Source: Cellulophaga baltica
Lineage (GTDB): Bacteria; Bacteroidota; Bacteroidia; Flavobacteriales; Flavobacteriaceae
Length of the DNA stretch: 64,000 nucleotides
Direction of reading: 5' to 3'
Assembly: GCF_018861125.1 (NCBI RefSeq)
Contig: NZ_JAHKQN010000013.1
Span: forward strand, 598,599-662,598
Of this stretch, positions 9,470 through 19,573 are shown one piece after another; positions within the stretch are counted from its first letter, which is position 1, and each line of letters opens with the position of its first letter. Below the pieces are notes generated by a model. That model was not told where the DNA came from. It was given only the letters and a program-made list of their open reading frames with translations, and did no database searches. The position numbers and the translations under genes are program-made.

Positions 9470-9543
9470 TGGTCCCACATGGACTCGAACCATGGACCAC
9501 CTGATTATGAGTCAGGTGCTCTAACCAACTGAGCTATAGGACC
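9470..9543 (-). tRNA. tRNA with anticodon CAU (Met or Ile2)
   Basis: 74 nt without encoded CCA. The acceptor stem GGTCCTA pairs with TGGGACC (one G-T pair). D-arm, anticodon loop CTCATAA and T-loop TTCGAGT are all canonical. The CAU anticodon means elongator tRNA-Met or tRNA-Ile2, whose C34 is changed to lysidine. The GGnCCTnTAGCTCAG start resembles bacterial Ile2 genes, but I cannot separate the two by eye. The 5' leader forms a small palindrome CCGCAA-T-TTGCGG (9543-9555) overlapping the first base. The gene stands alone between the sigma gene and rbfA. Confidence 0.93.
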
Positions 9544-9834
9544 CGCAATTTGCGGATGCAATATTACTACTTATTTTTATACGTTGCAAGATTCTCTTTT
9601 ACAAAAAACTCACTTTTTAATAATTTGATTTAAAATAAATAAATAAATAACTGAATATCAAATAGTTAAATACCTACTAACTCAACTCAATTAAAACTTC
9701 ATTTGTACTTTAAATATGTACGAAAGCTACTAGTTTATTATAAACTGTAAAAGCTATATGTTCAATTTTATTCATTTATCGTTAATTTATAGCAGTATGT
9801 ATGGCTATACTTATAAATTACACAATAATCTGCG
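9544..9834. other. Non-coding gap between tRNA and rbfA
   Basis: About 290 bp of AT-rich sequence. It must carry the tRNA promoter (minus strand) and the rbfA promoter (plus strand). A short ORF overlapping the rbfA start from about 9801 is a frame shadow. No other gene, RNA motif or strong repeat is visible. Confidence 0.5.
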
Positions 9835-9842
9835 TATTTTTG
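9835..9842 (+). promoter_or_regulatory. Candidate -7 box of rbfA
   Basis: TATTTTTG matches the Bacteroidota -7 consensus TAnnTTTG exactly and ends only 4 bases before the rbfA ATG. Transcription would then start at or next to the start codon. I see no clear TTTG -33 box at the usual spacing. Confidence 0.45.
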
Positions 9843-9846
9843 CCCC

Positions 9847-10239
9847 ATGGAAACACAAAGACAAAAGAAAATTGCTGGCGTTATACAAAAAGATATCGCG
9901 GATGTCTTACAAAGAGCGGCTACAGATGGCGGATTAAAAGGAACTTTAATTTCAGTTTCAAAAGTATTAGTTACGACAGATTTATCTATCGCAAAGGTTT
10001 ATGTTAGTATTTTCCCTAATAAAAATGCAGAAGAATTATTAAAGGGTATCAAGTCAAATCAACCTTTAATTAAACATGAATTAGCACAACGTACTAAAAA
10101 TCAATTAAGACGTATGCCTGAATTATTGTTTTTTATTGATGACTCATTAGAATATATTGATGGTATTGAAAAATCATTGAAAGGTCAAGACAACCCTATT
10201 TCTAATCCTGATTTATTAGAGAAAAGAAAAAAAGCTTAA
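9847..10239 (+). CDS. rbfA: Ribosome-binding factor A
   Basis: 130 residues, the normal size of RbfA. It has the single KH-like fold with the conserved start (RQKKIAGVIQKDIADVL), the SVSKVLVTTDLSIAKVYVSI strand-helix, and the RTKNQLRRMPELLFFIDDSLEY end. RbfA binds the 30S subunit during late 16S rRNA maturation and helps cold adaptation. The ATG is only 4 bases past a strong -7 box, so the mRNA may be leaderless. The next gene starts 2 bases after its stop, so the two are very likely co-transcribed. Confidence 0.95.
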   Translation: METQRQKKIAGVIQKDIADVLQRAATDGGLKGTLISVSKVLVTTDLSIAKVYVSIFPNKNAEELLKGIKSNQPLIKHELAQRTKNQLRRMPELLFFIDDSLEYIDGIEKSLKGQDNPISNPDLLEKRKKA

Positions 10240-10241
10240 GA

Positions 10242-11444
10242 TTGAATTTTCCGCTGTACATCGCTAAGCGATATGTTAGATCAAAAAGCAAACAGAGTGC
10301 CGTAAATATTATAAATATGTTTACATTCTGTGTCATTGTTATTGGATCGGCAGCACTATTTATTGTATTATCTGGTTTTGCAGGTCTAAAAACATTTAGC
10401 TTAGCATATACCAATTCTTTTGACCCAGATTTAAAAGCTTTACCAAGTATCGGAAAGTTTTTCACTATTACTAAAGAACAGGAAACGAAATTAAAAGCTC
10501 TTGAAGGTATCACTTCATATTCAAAAGAGATTGAAGATCGTGTTTACTTAACGCATAAAAAAAAAGATCATATTGCCTATATAAAAGGAGTTGATGCAAA
10601 TTACAATACTGTAACAGGTATTGATAGCACATTGTATATTGGCACTTGGTTTAATGAACAACAAGCAGTTGCAGGTATCGGCATTGCTAATTTATTAAGC
10701 TTAACAATAAATAATTATAGAAGTCCACTAGAAGTATTGGTCCCAAGAGCAGGTACAGGTTCTTTATCACAACAAGGTATAAATGCTAAATTTTTTAATA
10801 CAGCACCATTAGTAATAAGCGGTGTATATTCTGTTGAAGCAGAGCTAGACAGCAAATATATATTTGCTAGTTTACCTTTTGTACAAGCCTTATTAGAGAA
10901 AGAAAATACGCAAATTTCTGGTATCAATTTTAAATATTCAAATACTGTAACTCTTGAAAAAGTTCAACAAAATATTGAAAAAATATTAGGTGGCGCTGTT
11001 ATTTTAAAAGATAGAAAAGAGTTGAATAGCACACTATACCGTATGTTAAATACAGAAAATTTAGCTACATATTTAATTTTTACATTGGTATTAATAATTG
11101 CCCTTTTTAATGTTGTTGGTGCTTTTATCATGATGATTTTAGATCAACAAGGCAACTCAAAAACTTTATATAGCTTAGGTACAACTATTAAAGAACTAAG
11201 AAGAATTTATTTTGTACAAGGGGTTATTGTGACCTTTTTAGGAGGTTTTATAGGAGTTTTAATAGGCTCGTTATTAATATGGTCACAGTTAGCTTTTGAA
11301 TGGTTAAAAATAACTCCAGAATTAGCTTATCCAGTAGCTTACCAATGGATAAATATTGTTATTGTTTTAGCAACAATTACTATCTTAGGAATTATAGCTT
11401 CAAAAATTGCAAGTAGTAGAATTAATAAAAAATTATTAGCTTAA
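10242..11444 (+). CDS. FtsX/LolC-type ABC transporter permease
   Basis: 400 residues. The TTG at 10242, 2 bases after the rbfA stop, is the start that keeps the characteristic NFPLYIAKRYV N-terminus; no ATG fits. Topology is that of MacB/LolC/LolE permeases: one membrane helix at about 25-48 (FCVIVIGSAALFIVLSGFAG), a large periplasmic domain, then three helices at about 275-300, 320-345 and 365-390, forming the FtsX domain. It probably works in lipoprotein release or other envelope transport, with an ATPase encoded elsewhere. Its stop lies 5 bp from the convergent dusB stop with no terminator between. Confidence 0.88.
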   Translation: MNFPLYIAKRYVRSKSKQSAVNIINMFTFCVIVIGSAALFIVLSGFAGLKTFSLAYTNSFDPDLKALPSIGKFFTITKEQETKLKALEGITSYSKEIEDRVYLTHKKKDHIAYIKGVDANYNTVTGIDSTLYIGTWFNEQQAVAGIGIANLLSLTINNYRSPLEVLVPRAGTGSLSQQGINAKFFNTAPLVISGVYSVEAELDSKYIFASLPFVQALLEKENTQISGINFKYSNTVTLEKVQQNIEKILGGAVILKDRKELNSTLYRMLNTENLATYLIFTLVLIIALFNVVGAFIMMILDQQGNSKTLYSLGTTIKELRRIYFVQGVIVTFLGGFIGVLIGSLLIWSQLAFEWLKITPELAYPVAYQWINIVIVLATITILGIIASKIASSRINKKLLA

Positions 11445-11449
11445 CTTTT

Positions 11450-12442
11450 TCAAGAAAATTGGTAATCACCAAAATTTTCTAATACCTCATCAAAAGCTTT
11501 AAAAACATCAACCGAATGGTCACTTGTTACCATTTTCATTCTATATTCTTTAAAATTAGGAATACCCTTAAAGTAATTGGTATAGTGCCTTCGTGTTTCA
11601 AAAACACCTAATGTTTCACCTTTCCAATCTATTGACATTTGCAGGTGACGACGAGCAGCATCAACACGTTCTTGCATTGTTGGTGGCGTTAAGTGTGTTC
11701 CAGTTTTAAAAAAATGCTTTACTTCTTTAAAAAACCACGGATTTCCTATGCTTGCTCTACCAATCATGGCACCATCTAAACCAAATTCATCGCGCATTTT
11801 CATTGCTGCTTCAGGAGTATTTACGTCTCCGTTACCAAAAACAGGAATATGCATGCGTTGATTATTTTTTACTGCAGCAATTGGTTTCCAATCTGCATCA
11901 CCTTTATACATTTGAACTCGCGTACGACCATGAATAGCAATTGCAGCACAACCAACATCTTGCAAACGCTCAGCAACCTCAACTATTTTTATAGAATCAT
12001 TATCCCAACCTAACCTGGTTTTAACAGTAACTGGCAATTTGGTATGCTCAACCATTGCTTTGGTCAGCTTAACCATAAGATCAATATCTTTTAAAATACC
12101 GGCACCGGCACCTTTACTCACTACCTTTTTTACAGGGCAACCAAAATTAATATCAATAATATCTGGATTTGATTTTTCTACAATCTCAACAGATTGTAGC
12201 ATAGAATCCAAATTAGCACCAAAAATTTGAATTCCGACAGGTCTTTCTTTTTCGTAAATATCTAATTTCATAACACTTTTAGCAGCATCGCGTATTAATC
12301 CTTCTGAAGATATAAATTCTGTATACACAACATCAGCACCTTGCTCTTTACACAAAGCTCGGAAAGGAGGATCACTAACATCTTCCATTGGTGCAAGTAA
12401 AAGTGGGAAATCTGGTAATTGTATGTCTCCTATTTTTGGCAA
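11450..12442 (-). CDS. dusB: tRNA-dihydrouridine synthase (DusB type)
   Basis: 330 residues. The only start that keeps the conserved N-terminus (KIGDIQLPDFPLLLAPMEDV) is a TTG at 12442. It is an FMN-dependent TIM barrel with the catalytic Cys in DINFGCPVKK, the phosphate-binding NGDVNTPEAA and GAMIGRASIGNPWFF motifs, and the helical tRNA-binding tail. It reduces uridine to dihydrouridine in tRNA D-loops. It converges on the FtsX-type permease. A minus-strand -7 box lies 25 bp upstream. Confidence 0.94.
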   Translation of the reverse strand: MPKIGDIQLPDFPLLLAPMEDVSDPPFRALCKEQGADVVYTEFISSEGLIRDAAKSVMKLDIYEKERPVGIQIFGANLDSMLQSVEIVEKSNPDIIDINFGCPVKKVVSKGAGAGILKDIDLMVKLTKAMVEHTKLPVTVKTRLGWDNDSIKIVEVAERLQDVGCAAIAIHGRTRVQMYKGDADWKPIAAVKNNQRMHIPVFGNGDVNTPEAAMKMRDEFGLDGAMIGRASIGNPWFFKEVKHFFKTGTHLTPPTMQERVDAARRHLQMSIDWKGETLGVFETRRHYTNYFKGIPNFKEYRMKMVTSDHSVDVFKAFDEVLENFGDYQFS

Positions 12443-12466
12443 AATCTTATGTATTTATTGAAGCAA

Positions 12467-12474
12467 CAAAATTA
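12467..12474 (-). promoter_or_regulatory. Candidate -7 box of dusB
   Basis: On the minus strand this reads TAATTTTG, an exact TAnnTTTG match, ending about 24 bases before the TTG start. No good -33 box is visible. Confidence 0.4.
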
Positions 12475-12538
12475 CATATTTTTTAGAAAGAATTAATTTT
12501 AAGTTATAATCAGGTTAACTGTTAAAATTTAAAACGAT

Positions 12539-14965
12539 TTAAAAACTCTCTCCTTTTAATCGATCACGTTCGTTCTTATTAAGCTCTCTATTATTTTCTT
12601 TTAATCTAAAATTACCAAAGTTATAGGTAAATCCAAATCTTACAAATTGAGTTTCTGGTCTTAAATACGAGATAAAATTTTGGTTCAAATAATTTGTTGT
12701 CATTTTATAATTTACCAAACTCAAAACATCTTCTGCAGCTATAGTTACCACTGCTCTTTTATTCCACAATGATTTTCGTAAACCCATAGTAAGATCAGTG
12801 GTACTAGCCATTTTTTTATCTCCATTAATAAAACCTGATAAGTAAGTTACACCTATATCTCCTGTAAAAGTCCCGTCTTTAGACAAAGTTAAATAGTTGG
12901 CTAAATATGCATAAACACCCTCTAGTCCATTAGTATATTCAACATTATCACTTTGCTCTGCAATAAAAGTAACATCTTCATGAAAAATTGAAATATAAGA
13001 AGCTAAATACCAATTATTTGATATTGATTTTCCATAATTAAAATCAAAACCGTAAGAATAGCTGTCAATAACATTTCTACTAACATTTTGTATTGTTTGA
13101 TTAACATTATCTTGAAAACTTAATGTACTTATATTCTCACCATTATCTCTAAAATATAAATCAAAATAATAGGTGTCTTTTAAAGTATAATTGAAATTAA
13201 AATTTGAGCTAAATGCAGGAACTAAATTAGGGTTACCTGTATTAAAATAATTCTCATTTATAAAATAACTAAAAGGGTTCAACTCTTGATATTTTGGTCT
13301 TACCACTTTTCTAGAGTAATCAAATGAAAAACTATGGTTTTCAGAAGGTACATAATTTAAATAAGCTGAAGGAAAAAGCTTAAAATACTCTTGTGTATTA
13401 CTAGCTAAAACTGAATTTGAAACTCCAACAACGTCAGTATACTCTCCACGTAACCCTATTTTTGTTGACCATTTTTCCCATTCTTTATAAGCAGATACAT
13501 AACCTGAAAATATAGTCTCATCATACCTAAAAACATCAGAAAAATCATTGTTTAAAGTGCTTAAGCCATTTTCAATAGTATAAAAATCTATTCCACTTTC
13601 AGAATCAATATCAGATACTTTAAAACCACTACTAAATGATACCGTGTTTATTGGACTTGTATAATCTAACTGAGCTGTTTTTATTTGAATATCCTGCTTT
13701 GAATCTGTGCTAAAGTTAAAATCATTACTCAAACTTTCATCAGGTAAAAAATATTGAGAATAAACATATTGATTAATATCTTTATTATATGTTGTATAAT
13801 GTGCACTTAGGCTTAGTGAAGCTCCTTCTTTATTAAATTTATGTTTATAAGTAACATCAATTCCTAAGTTATTAGCATCATCATCTAAATCACTGGTAGT
13901 AATTAAAGTTGAATCTAATATTTGAGCACCATTGTTCATCATAACATCTAAATTATTATCATATGTTTTATTAGGTGTTAAGGTTAAATTAGAAGTTACA
14001 TTTAAACTATTATTACTATTAAAATCATAATCGATAATTGTAGTTGCACTGTGTGTAGTTGATCTTGTTACTCTTTTAAAGTTAGAATCCCAAATAGCAT
14101 ACACTTCATCAGCATCATTAGTATACTCTTCATGAGTTTCATCAAATTTTACCTGCTTTTTAGGTGAAATATTATAATTGAAAAAAAAATTAAGCTTTTC
14201 ACCCTTTATATAATGACTTGTACCTAATGAATATTTAGCAAAATTTGCTTGCGTATAGGTGCCATTTACACTCCCTTTATAACCAGGTAATAAGTTTTTA
14301 CTAGTAATGATATTCAATATTGGGCCATCTTCAGCTTCATACTCTGCAGGAGGGTTTGCTATTACCTCAATAGATTTGATATTAACCCCTGAAAACCCTT
14401 CTAATAAGGTTTTTATTTCATCACTTGAAAGCTGTAATTTTCTATTATTTAAATAAATAGTGGCATCCTTATTTCTAATTTGCAGATTATCTTGTGAAAC
14501 AATCACACCAGGCGTATGCTTTAAAATATCCCATGAAGCTCCTTGAGATATCGCTGTATTTTCAACATTAAAAATCAAGCGATCTGACTTACGCTCCATC
14601 GTTGGTTGTTTAAAGTTTACCACAACCTCATCAAGCTCTTCTGTAGTTTTTTTTATTTTTAGTACGCCTACTACAGTATCTCTTAAAATACTAACAGGCA
14701 GAATTTCTGATGTATTACCCACATAACTTGCTTGTAATAAATAAGAGTCAGGTTTAATATTCTTAATTATAAAATTTCCTTTTTCATCGGTAGAAGATCC
14801 ACTAATAAATGTGGAGTCCGTTTTTTTAAGCAAAAAAACATTTGCAAAAGCTATAGTCTCATCAGTATCGTTTTTAACAACACCGGAAACTTCAACGTTT
14901 TGAGCAGATAAATACTGTATACCCAAAAAAGGGAATAATAGAATGGTAATGATTACTTTTTTCAA
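12539..14965 (-). CDS. Outer-membrane beta-barrel receptor (CarboxypepD_reg + OMP_b-brl_3)
   Basis: 808 residues. A signal peptide (to SAQ) precedes a CarboxypepD_reg-like domain (about 23-105), a plug-like segment (about 110-225, with DVLKH-type HTPGVIVSQDN and IEVIANPPAEYEAEDGPILN) and a long barrel (about 230-800). This is the OMP_b-brl_3/TonB-dependent receptor architecture common in Flavobacteria. The ligand cannot be deduced. It is a single gene with lepA divergent upstream. It shares architecture with the receptor at 17022-19394 and the two may be distant paralogues. Confidence 0.9.
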   Translation of the reverse strand: MKKVIITILLFPFLGIQYLSAQNVEVSGVVKNDTDETIAFANVFLLKKTDSTFISGSSTDEKGNFIIKNIKPDSYLLQASYVGNTSEILPVSILRDTVVGVLKIKKTTEELDEVVVNFKQPTMERKSDRLIFNVENTAISQGASWDILKHTPGVIVSQDNLQIRNKDATIYLNNRKLQLSSDEIKTLLEGFSGVNIKSIEVIANPPAEYEAEDGPILNIITSKNLLPGYKGSVNGTYTQANFAKYSLGTSHYIKGEKLNFFFNYNISPKKQVKFDETHEEYTNDADEVYAIWDSNFKRVTRSTTHSATTIIDYDFNSNNSLNVTSNLTLTPNKTYDNNLDVMMNNGAQILDSTLITTSDLDDDANNLGIDVTYKHKFNKEGASLSLSAHYTTYNKDINQYVYSQYFLPDESLSNDFNFSTDSKQDIQIKTAQLDYTSPINTVSFSSGFKVSDIDSESGIDFYTIENGLSTLNNDFSDVFRYDETIFSGYVSAYKEWEKWSTKIGLRGEYTDVVGVSNSVLASNTQEYFKLFPSAYLNYVPSENHSFSFDYSRKVVRPKYQELNPFSYFINENYFNTGNPNLVPAFSSNFNFNYTLKDTYYFDLYFRDNGENISTLSFQDNVNQTIQNVSRNVIDSYSYGFDFNYGKSISNNWYLASYISIFHEDVTFIAEQSDNVEYTNGLEGVYAYLANYLTLSKDGTFTGDIGVTYLSGFINGDKKMASTTDLTMGLRKSLWNKRAVVTIAAEDVLSLVNYKMTTNYLNQNFISYLRPETQFVRFGFTYNFGNFRLKENNRELNKNERDRLKGESF

Positions 14966-15114
14966 AGATCAAGTAGGTTTATGTTTAGGTCATCAATGTA
15001 TAAAAAAAATAAGTTTTCATCTATATTACTTGTAATATTTTACTGATTTTTAGCTAATAATACCTTTTTACTTTATATTTCTAAAGATACCATAAGCATT
15101 GGATACAAATAATT

Positions 15115-15122
15115 TATATTTG
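15115..15122 (+). promoter_or_regulatory. Candidate -7 box of lepA
   Basis: TATATTTG matches TAnnTTTG exactly, 44 bp before the lepA ATG. A TTG at 15099-15101 lies too close to be a standard -33 box. Confidence 0.45.
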
Positions 15123-15166
15123 CAATTGCTGTACACCTCTAAAACAGGTGTTTGAAAAGATATTGA

Positions 15167-16963
15167 ATGAAAAACATTAGAAACTTCTGCATAATTGCAC
15201 ATATTGACCATGGTAAAAGCACATTAGCTGACCGATTGTTGGATTTTACAGGTTCTGTCACAGAACGTGAAAAGAAAGAACAATTATTAGATAGTATGGA
15301 TTTAGAGCGAGAGCGTGGTATTACTATTAAAAGTCATGCTATTCAAATGGATTACACCTATAAAGGTGAAAAATACATACTTAATTTAATTGATACTCCT
15401 GGCCACGTAGATTTTTCTTATGAAGTTTCAAGGTCAATTGCTGCATGTGAAGGAGCATTGTTAATTGTTGATGCTGCACAAAGTATACAAGCACAAACTA
15501 TTAGTAACTTATATCTTGCTCTTGAAAATGACTTAGAAATTATTCCTGTTTTAAACAAGGTTGATTTACCTAGTGCAAACCCAGAAGAGGTTACTGATGA
15601 TATTGTAGATTTATTAGGTTGTAAACCTGAAGAAGTAATACCTGCAAGTGCTAAAACTGGTATTGGTATTGAAGAAATTTTAGCTGCAATTATTGAAAGA
15701 ATACCTGCGCCTGAAGGAAACCCTGATGAATCATTACAAGCATTAGTTTTTGACTCTGTTTATAACCCTTTTCGTGGTGTAGAAACGTATTTTAGAGTTA
15801 TAAATGGTGAAATAAAAAAGGGACAAAAAATAAAATTTGTTGCTACTGATAAAGACTATTTTGCTGATGAAGTAGGTACTTTACGATTAGTACAACACCC
15901 ACAAAAAAGTATAAAAGCTGGTGATGTTGGTTATTTAATTACTGGAATTAAAGATGCTAGAGAAGTAAAGGTTGGTGATACTATTACCGATGCTGCTAAG
16001 CCTACACAAAATGCTATTGATGGTTTTGAAGATGTAAAACCTATGGTATTTGCTGGTATTTACCCTGTAGATACTGATGAGTTTGAAGAGTTACGTGCTT
16101 CAATGGAAAAACTACAATTGAACGATGCTTCATTGGTTTTTGCTCCAGAAAGTAGTGCTGCACTTGGTTTTGGTTTCCGTTGTGGGTTCTTAGGAATGTT
16201 ACATATGGAAATTATTCAAGAGCGTTTAGAGCGTGAATTTAACATGACGGTTATTACTACGGTACCAAACGTTAGTTACCATGCCTTTACTCGTAAAGAA
16301 CCAGACACCGCTTTAATTGTAAACAACCCAACAGATTTACCTGACCCTTCTAGTATTGATCGTGTTGAAGAACCATATATTAAAGCTACAATTATTACAA
16401 AGGCAGATTTTGTCGGTAATGTAATGTCTCTTTGTATTGAAAAAAGAGGGCAAATTACCAATCAAACCTATTTAACAACTGAGCGTGTTGAACTTACTTT
16501 TGACATGCCATTAGCTGAAATTGTTTTTGACTTTTATGACAGACTAAAGACAGTTTCAAAAGGTTATGCTTCTTTTGATTATACGCCAATTGGCATGAAA
16601 ACTTCAAAATTAGTGCGTGTTGATATTTTACTAAATGCACAACCTGTAGATGCACTTTCAGCTTTAATACATGCCGATAATGCTGTTCATATTGGTAAAA
16701 AAATGTGCGAGAAGTTAAAAGAACTTATTCCAAGACAGCAGTTTGATATTCCGATACAAGCAGCAATTGGTGCTAAAATTATATCAAGAGAAACAACTAA
16801 AGCATTACGTAAAGATGTAACTGCAAAATGTTATGGTGGTGATATTTCTCGTAAGCGTAAGCTTTTAGAAAAACAGAAAAAAGGTAAAAAACGTATGCGA
16901 CAAGTTGGTAATGTAGAAGTACCACAAGAAGCATTTATGGCAGTTTTAAAACTGAATGATTAA
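15167..16963 (+). CDS. lepA: Translation elongation factor 4
   Basis: 598 residues, full length for LepA/EF4. The GTPase domain shows G1 (AHIDHGKST), G3 (DTPGHVDF) and G4 (NKVD). Domain II and EF-G-like domains follow (the [20 protein letters not shown] stretch is LepA-specific), then the LepA C-terminal domain with a basic tail ([21 protein letters not shown]). It is a ribosomal GTPase that acts on stalled or maturing ribosomes. It is monocistronic, ending in a strong bidirectional terminator. Confidence 0.98.
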   Translation: MKNIRNFCIIAHIDHGKSTLADRLLDFTGSVTEREKKEQLLDSMDLERERGITIKSHAIQMDYTYKGEKYILNLIDTPGHVDFSYEVSRSIAACEGALLIVDAAQSIQAQTISNLYLALENDLEIIPVLNKVDLPSANPEEVTDDIVDLLGCKPEEVIPASAKTGIGIEEILAAIIERIPAPEGNPDESLQALVFDSVYNPFRGVETYFRVINGEIKKGQKIKFVATDKDYFADEVGTLRLVQHPQKSIKAGDVGYLITGIKDAREVKVGDTITDAAKPTQNAIDGFEDVKPMVFAGIYPVDTDEFEELRASMEKLQLNDASLVFAPESSAALGFGFRCGFLGMLHMEIIQERLEREFNMTVITTVPNVSYHAFTRKEPDTALIVNNPTDLPDPSSIDRVEEPYIKATIITKADFVGNVMSLCIEKRGQITNQTYLTTERVELTFDMPLAEIVFDFYDRLKTVSKGYASFDYTPIGMKTSKLVRVDILLNAQPVDALSALIHADNAVHIGKKMCEKLKELIPRQQFDIPIQAAIGAKIISRETTKALRKDVTAKCYGGDISRKRKLLEKQKKGKKRMRQVGNVEVPQEAFMAVLKLND

Positions 16964-16967
16964 TATT

Positions 16968-17000
16968 AAAAAAGCTACTTAATAATTAAGTAGCTTTTTT
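16968..17000. terminator. Bidirectional terminator between lepA and a receptor gene
   Basis: AAAAAAGCTACTTAA (16968-16982), 3-base loop, TTAAGTAGCTTTTTT (16986-17000). The perfect 15-bp stem has T-runs on both strands and serves lepA (plus) and the receptor (minus). Confidence 0.95.
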
Positions 17001-17021
17001 ATTTTCTATAGTTTCTATTTT

Positions 17022-19394
17022 TTAGTTATCATCTCCAATTCTATTCTCTTCATCATTATTTGTGTTTCTTGATGTTGATTTTTTACCAAATTTTGAACCA
17101 AAACTATAAATACATCTCAATTGTATATTTTGCCTTGAACCGTTACTGTCTACAAAAGCCGTCCCATTCCCATAATCAATTGTACCAACAAAACCTCTAT
17201 TTAACATCTTATTAAACCCTAAATTCAACTTTAACTTATCATCTAAAAACTTTTTACCAAAAGAAAAATCTAGGTTTGCAAACCAGTCTACATCTATTTG
17301 GCTTTCTAAAGCTCCTGTACCGTAATTAGCACTAACTTCAAAATTAATATCTAATGGTAATTGATAACTTGCCTGCGTAAACCAAATCAAATTCCATTTG
17401 TTTAAATCTATCCCATAAGTTGATGATTGAAAATCTGTATTGGTAACAATTATACCTGTATAACCTTCTAAGCCTTTAGTGAAACTCAGTGGTGCAAACA
17501 ATCTAAAATTCCAATTTGAATTCTCTTCAACATTCACATCTTGTTGGCGAATTTGAGCTGTGGAATTATCTTGTGAAATTAATTCAAAAATAACATCATC
17601 AGTTTTACTATATCCAATAGTAAAAAATGGCTGACCATCATACGTTAAATTGAATTGATAATTATTGGTATATGAAGGCGTTAAATTCGGATTTCCTTCA
17701 CCTGCAGAAAACGGATCTAAAAATGTAGTAAAAGAATTTAAACTGTTATAAGATGGTCTTTGAATTCGGTAACTATATGAAACACTAGCTCCTAATTGTT
17801 CTGTTAATTTTCGACTAACAGAAGCACTCGGGAATACTTTTTTTATCGGCCGTTTTTGTACTAAAGTAACCAACTCATCATCACTCATAAATGTGGAAGT
17901 GCCATCAGTATTGCTATCTTCATAACGCAAACCACCTGAAAAAGACCATCTACCCAAAGTGGCGTTAACCTTTGTGTATAAGGCAAAAATAGTCTCATCA
18001 ATTAAAAACTGACTGCTTTCATCAACAACTAAATCATAATCTCCATTATTTTCTATAAATGACTGTAAGTCATTATCTGTTTTCACAGCTGCATACCTAG
18101 TACCTGCACTTATTTTTAAACTATCTGAAATAGTTTTTGAATAATCTGCTTTGTACGTTTTAATATTGTACTCACCATTTTGAATGTATTTTCTATCTGT
18201 AAAATCTATCGTACTTCCCTCTGTATCATATAAAAAATTAGTATTATCGTTTGAATAGTCAACATAATTAAAATCGATAACAAGCTTATCTTTCTCTGTT
18301 TTAAACTCGTAATATGGGTTGATGTTAAAATTATATCGTTCTCTGTCAAAGCTATTTTCAGAAAATAAGGTGTTTATGTTATCAGCATCAGATATAATCG
18401 TTTCACTACGTGTAGTTCTATCAGAAATTCGACTACTAAAACTACCGCCTATTCCAAATGAATTTTTGTCATTAATATAATAATCTGCACTAGCGCTTAA
18501 GCTCAAGTTAGAAGGGTCATAAGGTTCTTCGGTAAATTGGTCATAAGTTTCGTCACCTACTGTTCTAATTAGTGAAAGATCATCTCGCCAAGTTGGTTTA
18601 GAAAAATTAGCACTTGTTTGCCAATTAAGCTTGTTTTTATAACTCGCCATTGAAAATCCTGCTCCGTATTCAAAGCCTTCATCTTCACCAATCCATGCGT
18701 TTGCACTACCATGAGTACCCAATTGCACGTTTTTCTTAAGAATAATATTGATTATAGCACCAGTTCCAGAAGCTTCGTATTCGGCACCAGGTTGCTCTAC
18801 AACTTCAATTTTAGCAATATTATCTGCAGGAAAATCACGCAATAAGGTTTCAACATCCATATATTCAGTTGTTTTTCCATTAATTAGAATTCTAACGCCT
18901 GAATTACCTGCAATTGTTATCCCGTTATTCGTCACTAAAACGCCTGGAACTTTACGCATCACATCTTGTAAATTGGTGTTGACCATTTCTGAGTTTTCTA
19001 AATCAACTACCAATTTTTCGGCTGTTTGTTTTATAACTGGTCGCTTATTTTTTACAACCACTTCATTTAAAACGTGACTTTCCTCTTTTAAAATTACGTT
19101 TATGATTTTGTCACTTTTTAATTGAAAAGCTTCAATTTTTTTTGTTTCAAAGCCAAGCATTGAAATCTCTACGATATATTCATCTTCAGGAATATTTTTT
19201 AAGTTAAAATCTCCATTATCACTAGACACTGTTCCTTTTTGTGGAGATACATCTCCTAAAGTATACACAATAATGTTGGCAAAAGGCAGCGGTTGATTTT
19301 GTTCGTCAGTAACTTTGCCTTTAATATCATGCTGTGCAAAAGTTGAAGTAATACATAGTAAAAAAAGAAATATACTTGTAATAAGAAGTCTCAT
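17022..19394 (-). CDS. Outer-membrane beta-barrel receptor (CarboxypepD_reg + OMP_b-brl_3)
   Basis: 790 residues. A signal peptide (to FAQ) precedes a CarboxypepD_reg-like domain (about 23-100), a plug region (about 110-225, LNEVVVKNKRP, KVPGVLVTNNGI, IEVVEQPGAEYEASGTGAI) and a barrel to the C-terminus. The order matches the 12539-14965 receptor, including the vexxPxAEYEA plug motif, so both belong to one TonB-dependent subfamily. The C-terminus is a hydrophilic tail (KSTSRNTNNDEEN) past the last barrel strand. No SusD partner is present. The substrate is unknown. Confidence 0.9.
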   Translation of the reverse strand: MRLLITSIFLFLLCITSTFAQHDIKGKVTDEQNQPLPFANIIVYTLGDVSPQKGTVSSDNGDFNLKNIPEDEYIVEISMLGFETKKIEAFQLKSDKIINVILKEESHVLNEVVVKNKRPVIKQTAEKLVVDLENSEMVNTNLQDVMRKVPGVLVTNNGITIAGNSGVRILINGKTTEYMDVETLLRDFPADNIAKIEVVEQPGAEYEASGTGAIINIILKKNVQLGTHGSANAWIGEDEGFEYGAGFSMASYKNKLNWQTSANFSKPTWRDDLSLIRTVGDETYDQFTEEPYDPSNLSLSASADYYINDKNSFGIGGSFSSRISDRTTRSETIISDADNINTLFSENSFDRERYNFNINPYYEFKTEKDKLVIDFNYVDYSNDNTNFLYDTEGSTIDFTDRKYIQNGEYNIKTYKADYSKTISDSLKISAGTRYAAVKTDNDLQSFIENNGDYDLVVDESSQFLIDETIFALYTKVNATLGRWSFSGGLRYEDSNTDGTSTFMSDDELVTLVQKRPIKKVFPSASVSRKLTEQLGASVSYSYRIQRPSYNSLNSFTTFLDPFSAGEGNPNLTPSYTNNYQFNLTYDGQPFFTIGYSKTDDVIFELISQDNSTAQIRQQDVNVEENSNWNFRLFAPLSFTKGLEGYTGIIVTNTDFQSSTYGIDLNKWNLIWFTQASYQLPLDINFEVSANYGTGALESQIDVDWFANLDFSFGKKFLDDKLKLNLGFNKMLNRGFVGTIDYGNGTAFVDSNGSRQNIQLRCIYSFGSKFGKKSTSRNTNNDEENRIGDDN

Positions 19395-19516
19395 TTGATT
19401 GATTTTGATTTGATTGATTACATATATAGACTACTTAAGTGACCAATTTGTTACAGTATTTTATAAAAAAATTATATTGATATTTTCTAAATGGATAAAA
19501 CATCATCTATATTCAT

Positions 19517-19554
19517 AAAAAAATCCTGAATAAAGTTATTCAGGATTTTTTTTT
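19517..19554. terminator. Bidirectional terminator after the antiporter gene
   Basis: AATCCTGAATAA (19522-19533), 2-base centre, TTATTCAGGATT (19536-19547), with A7 before and T-run after. It lies 20 bp past the antiporter stop on the minus strand. Confidence 0.93.
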
Positions 19555-19573
19555 AGTAATAGAAAGTTATTTT

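Noticed and set aside
9801-10007. 68-residue ORF overlapping the rbfA start
   Set aside because: Out of frame with the conserved RbfA sequence; no homology seen.
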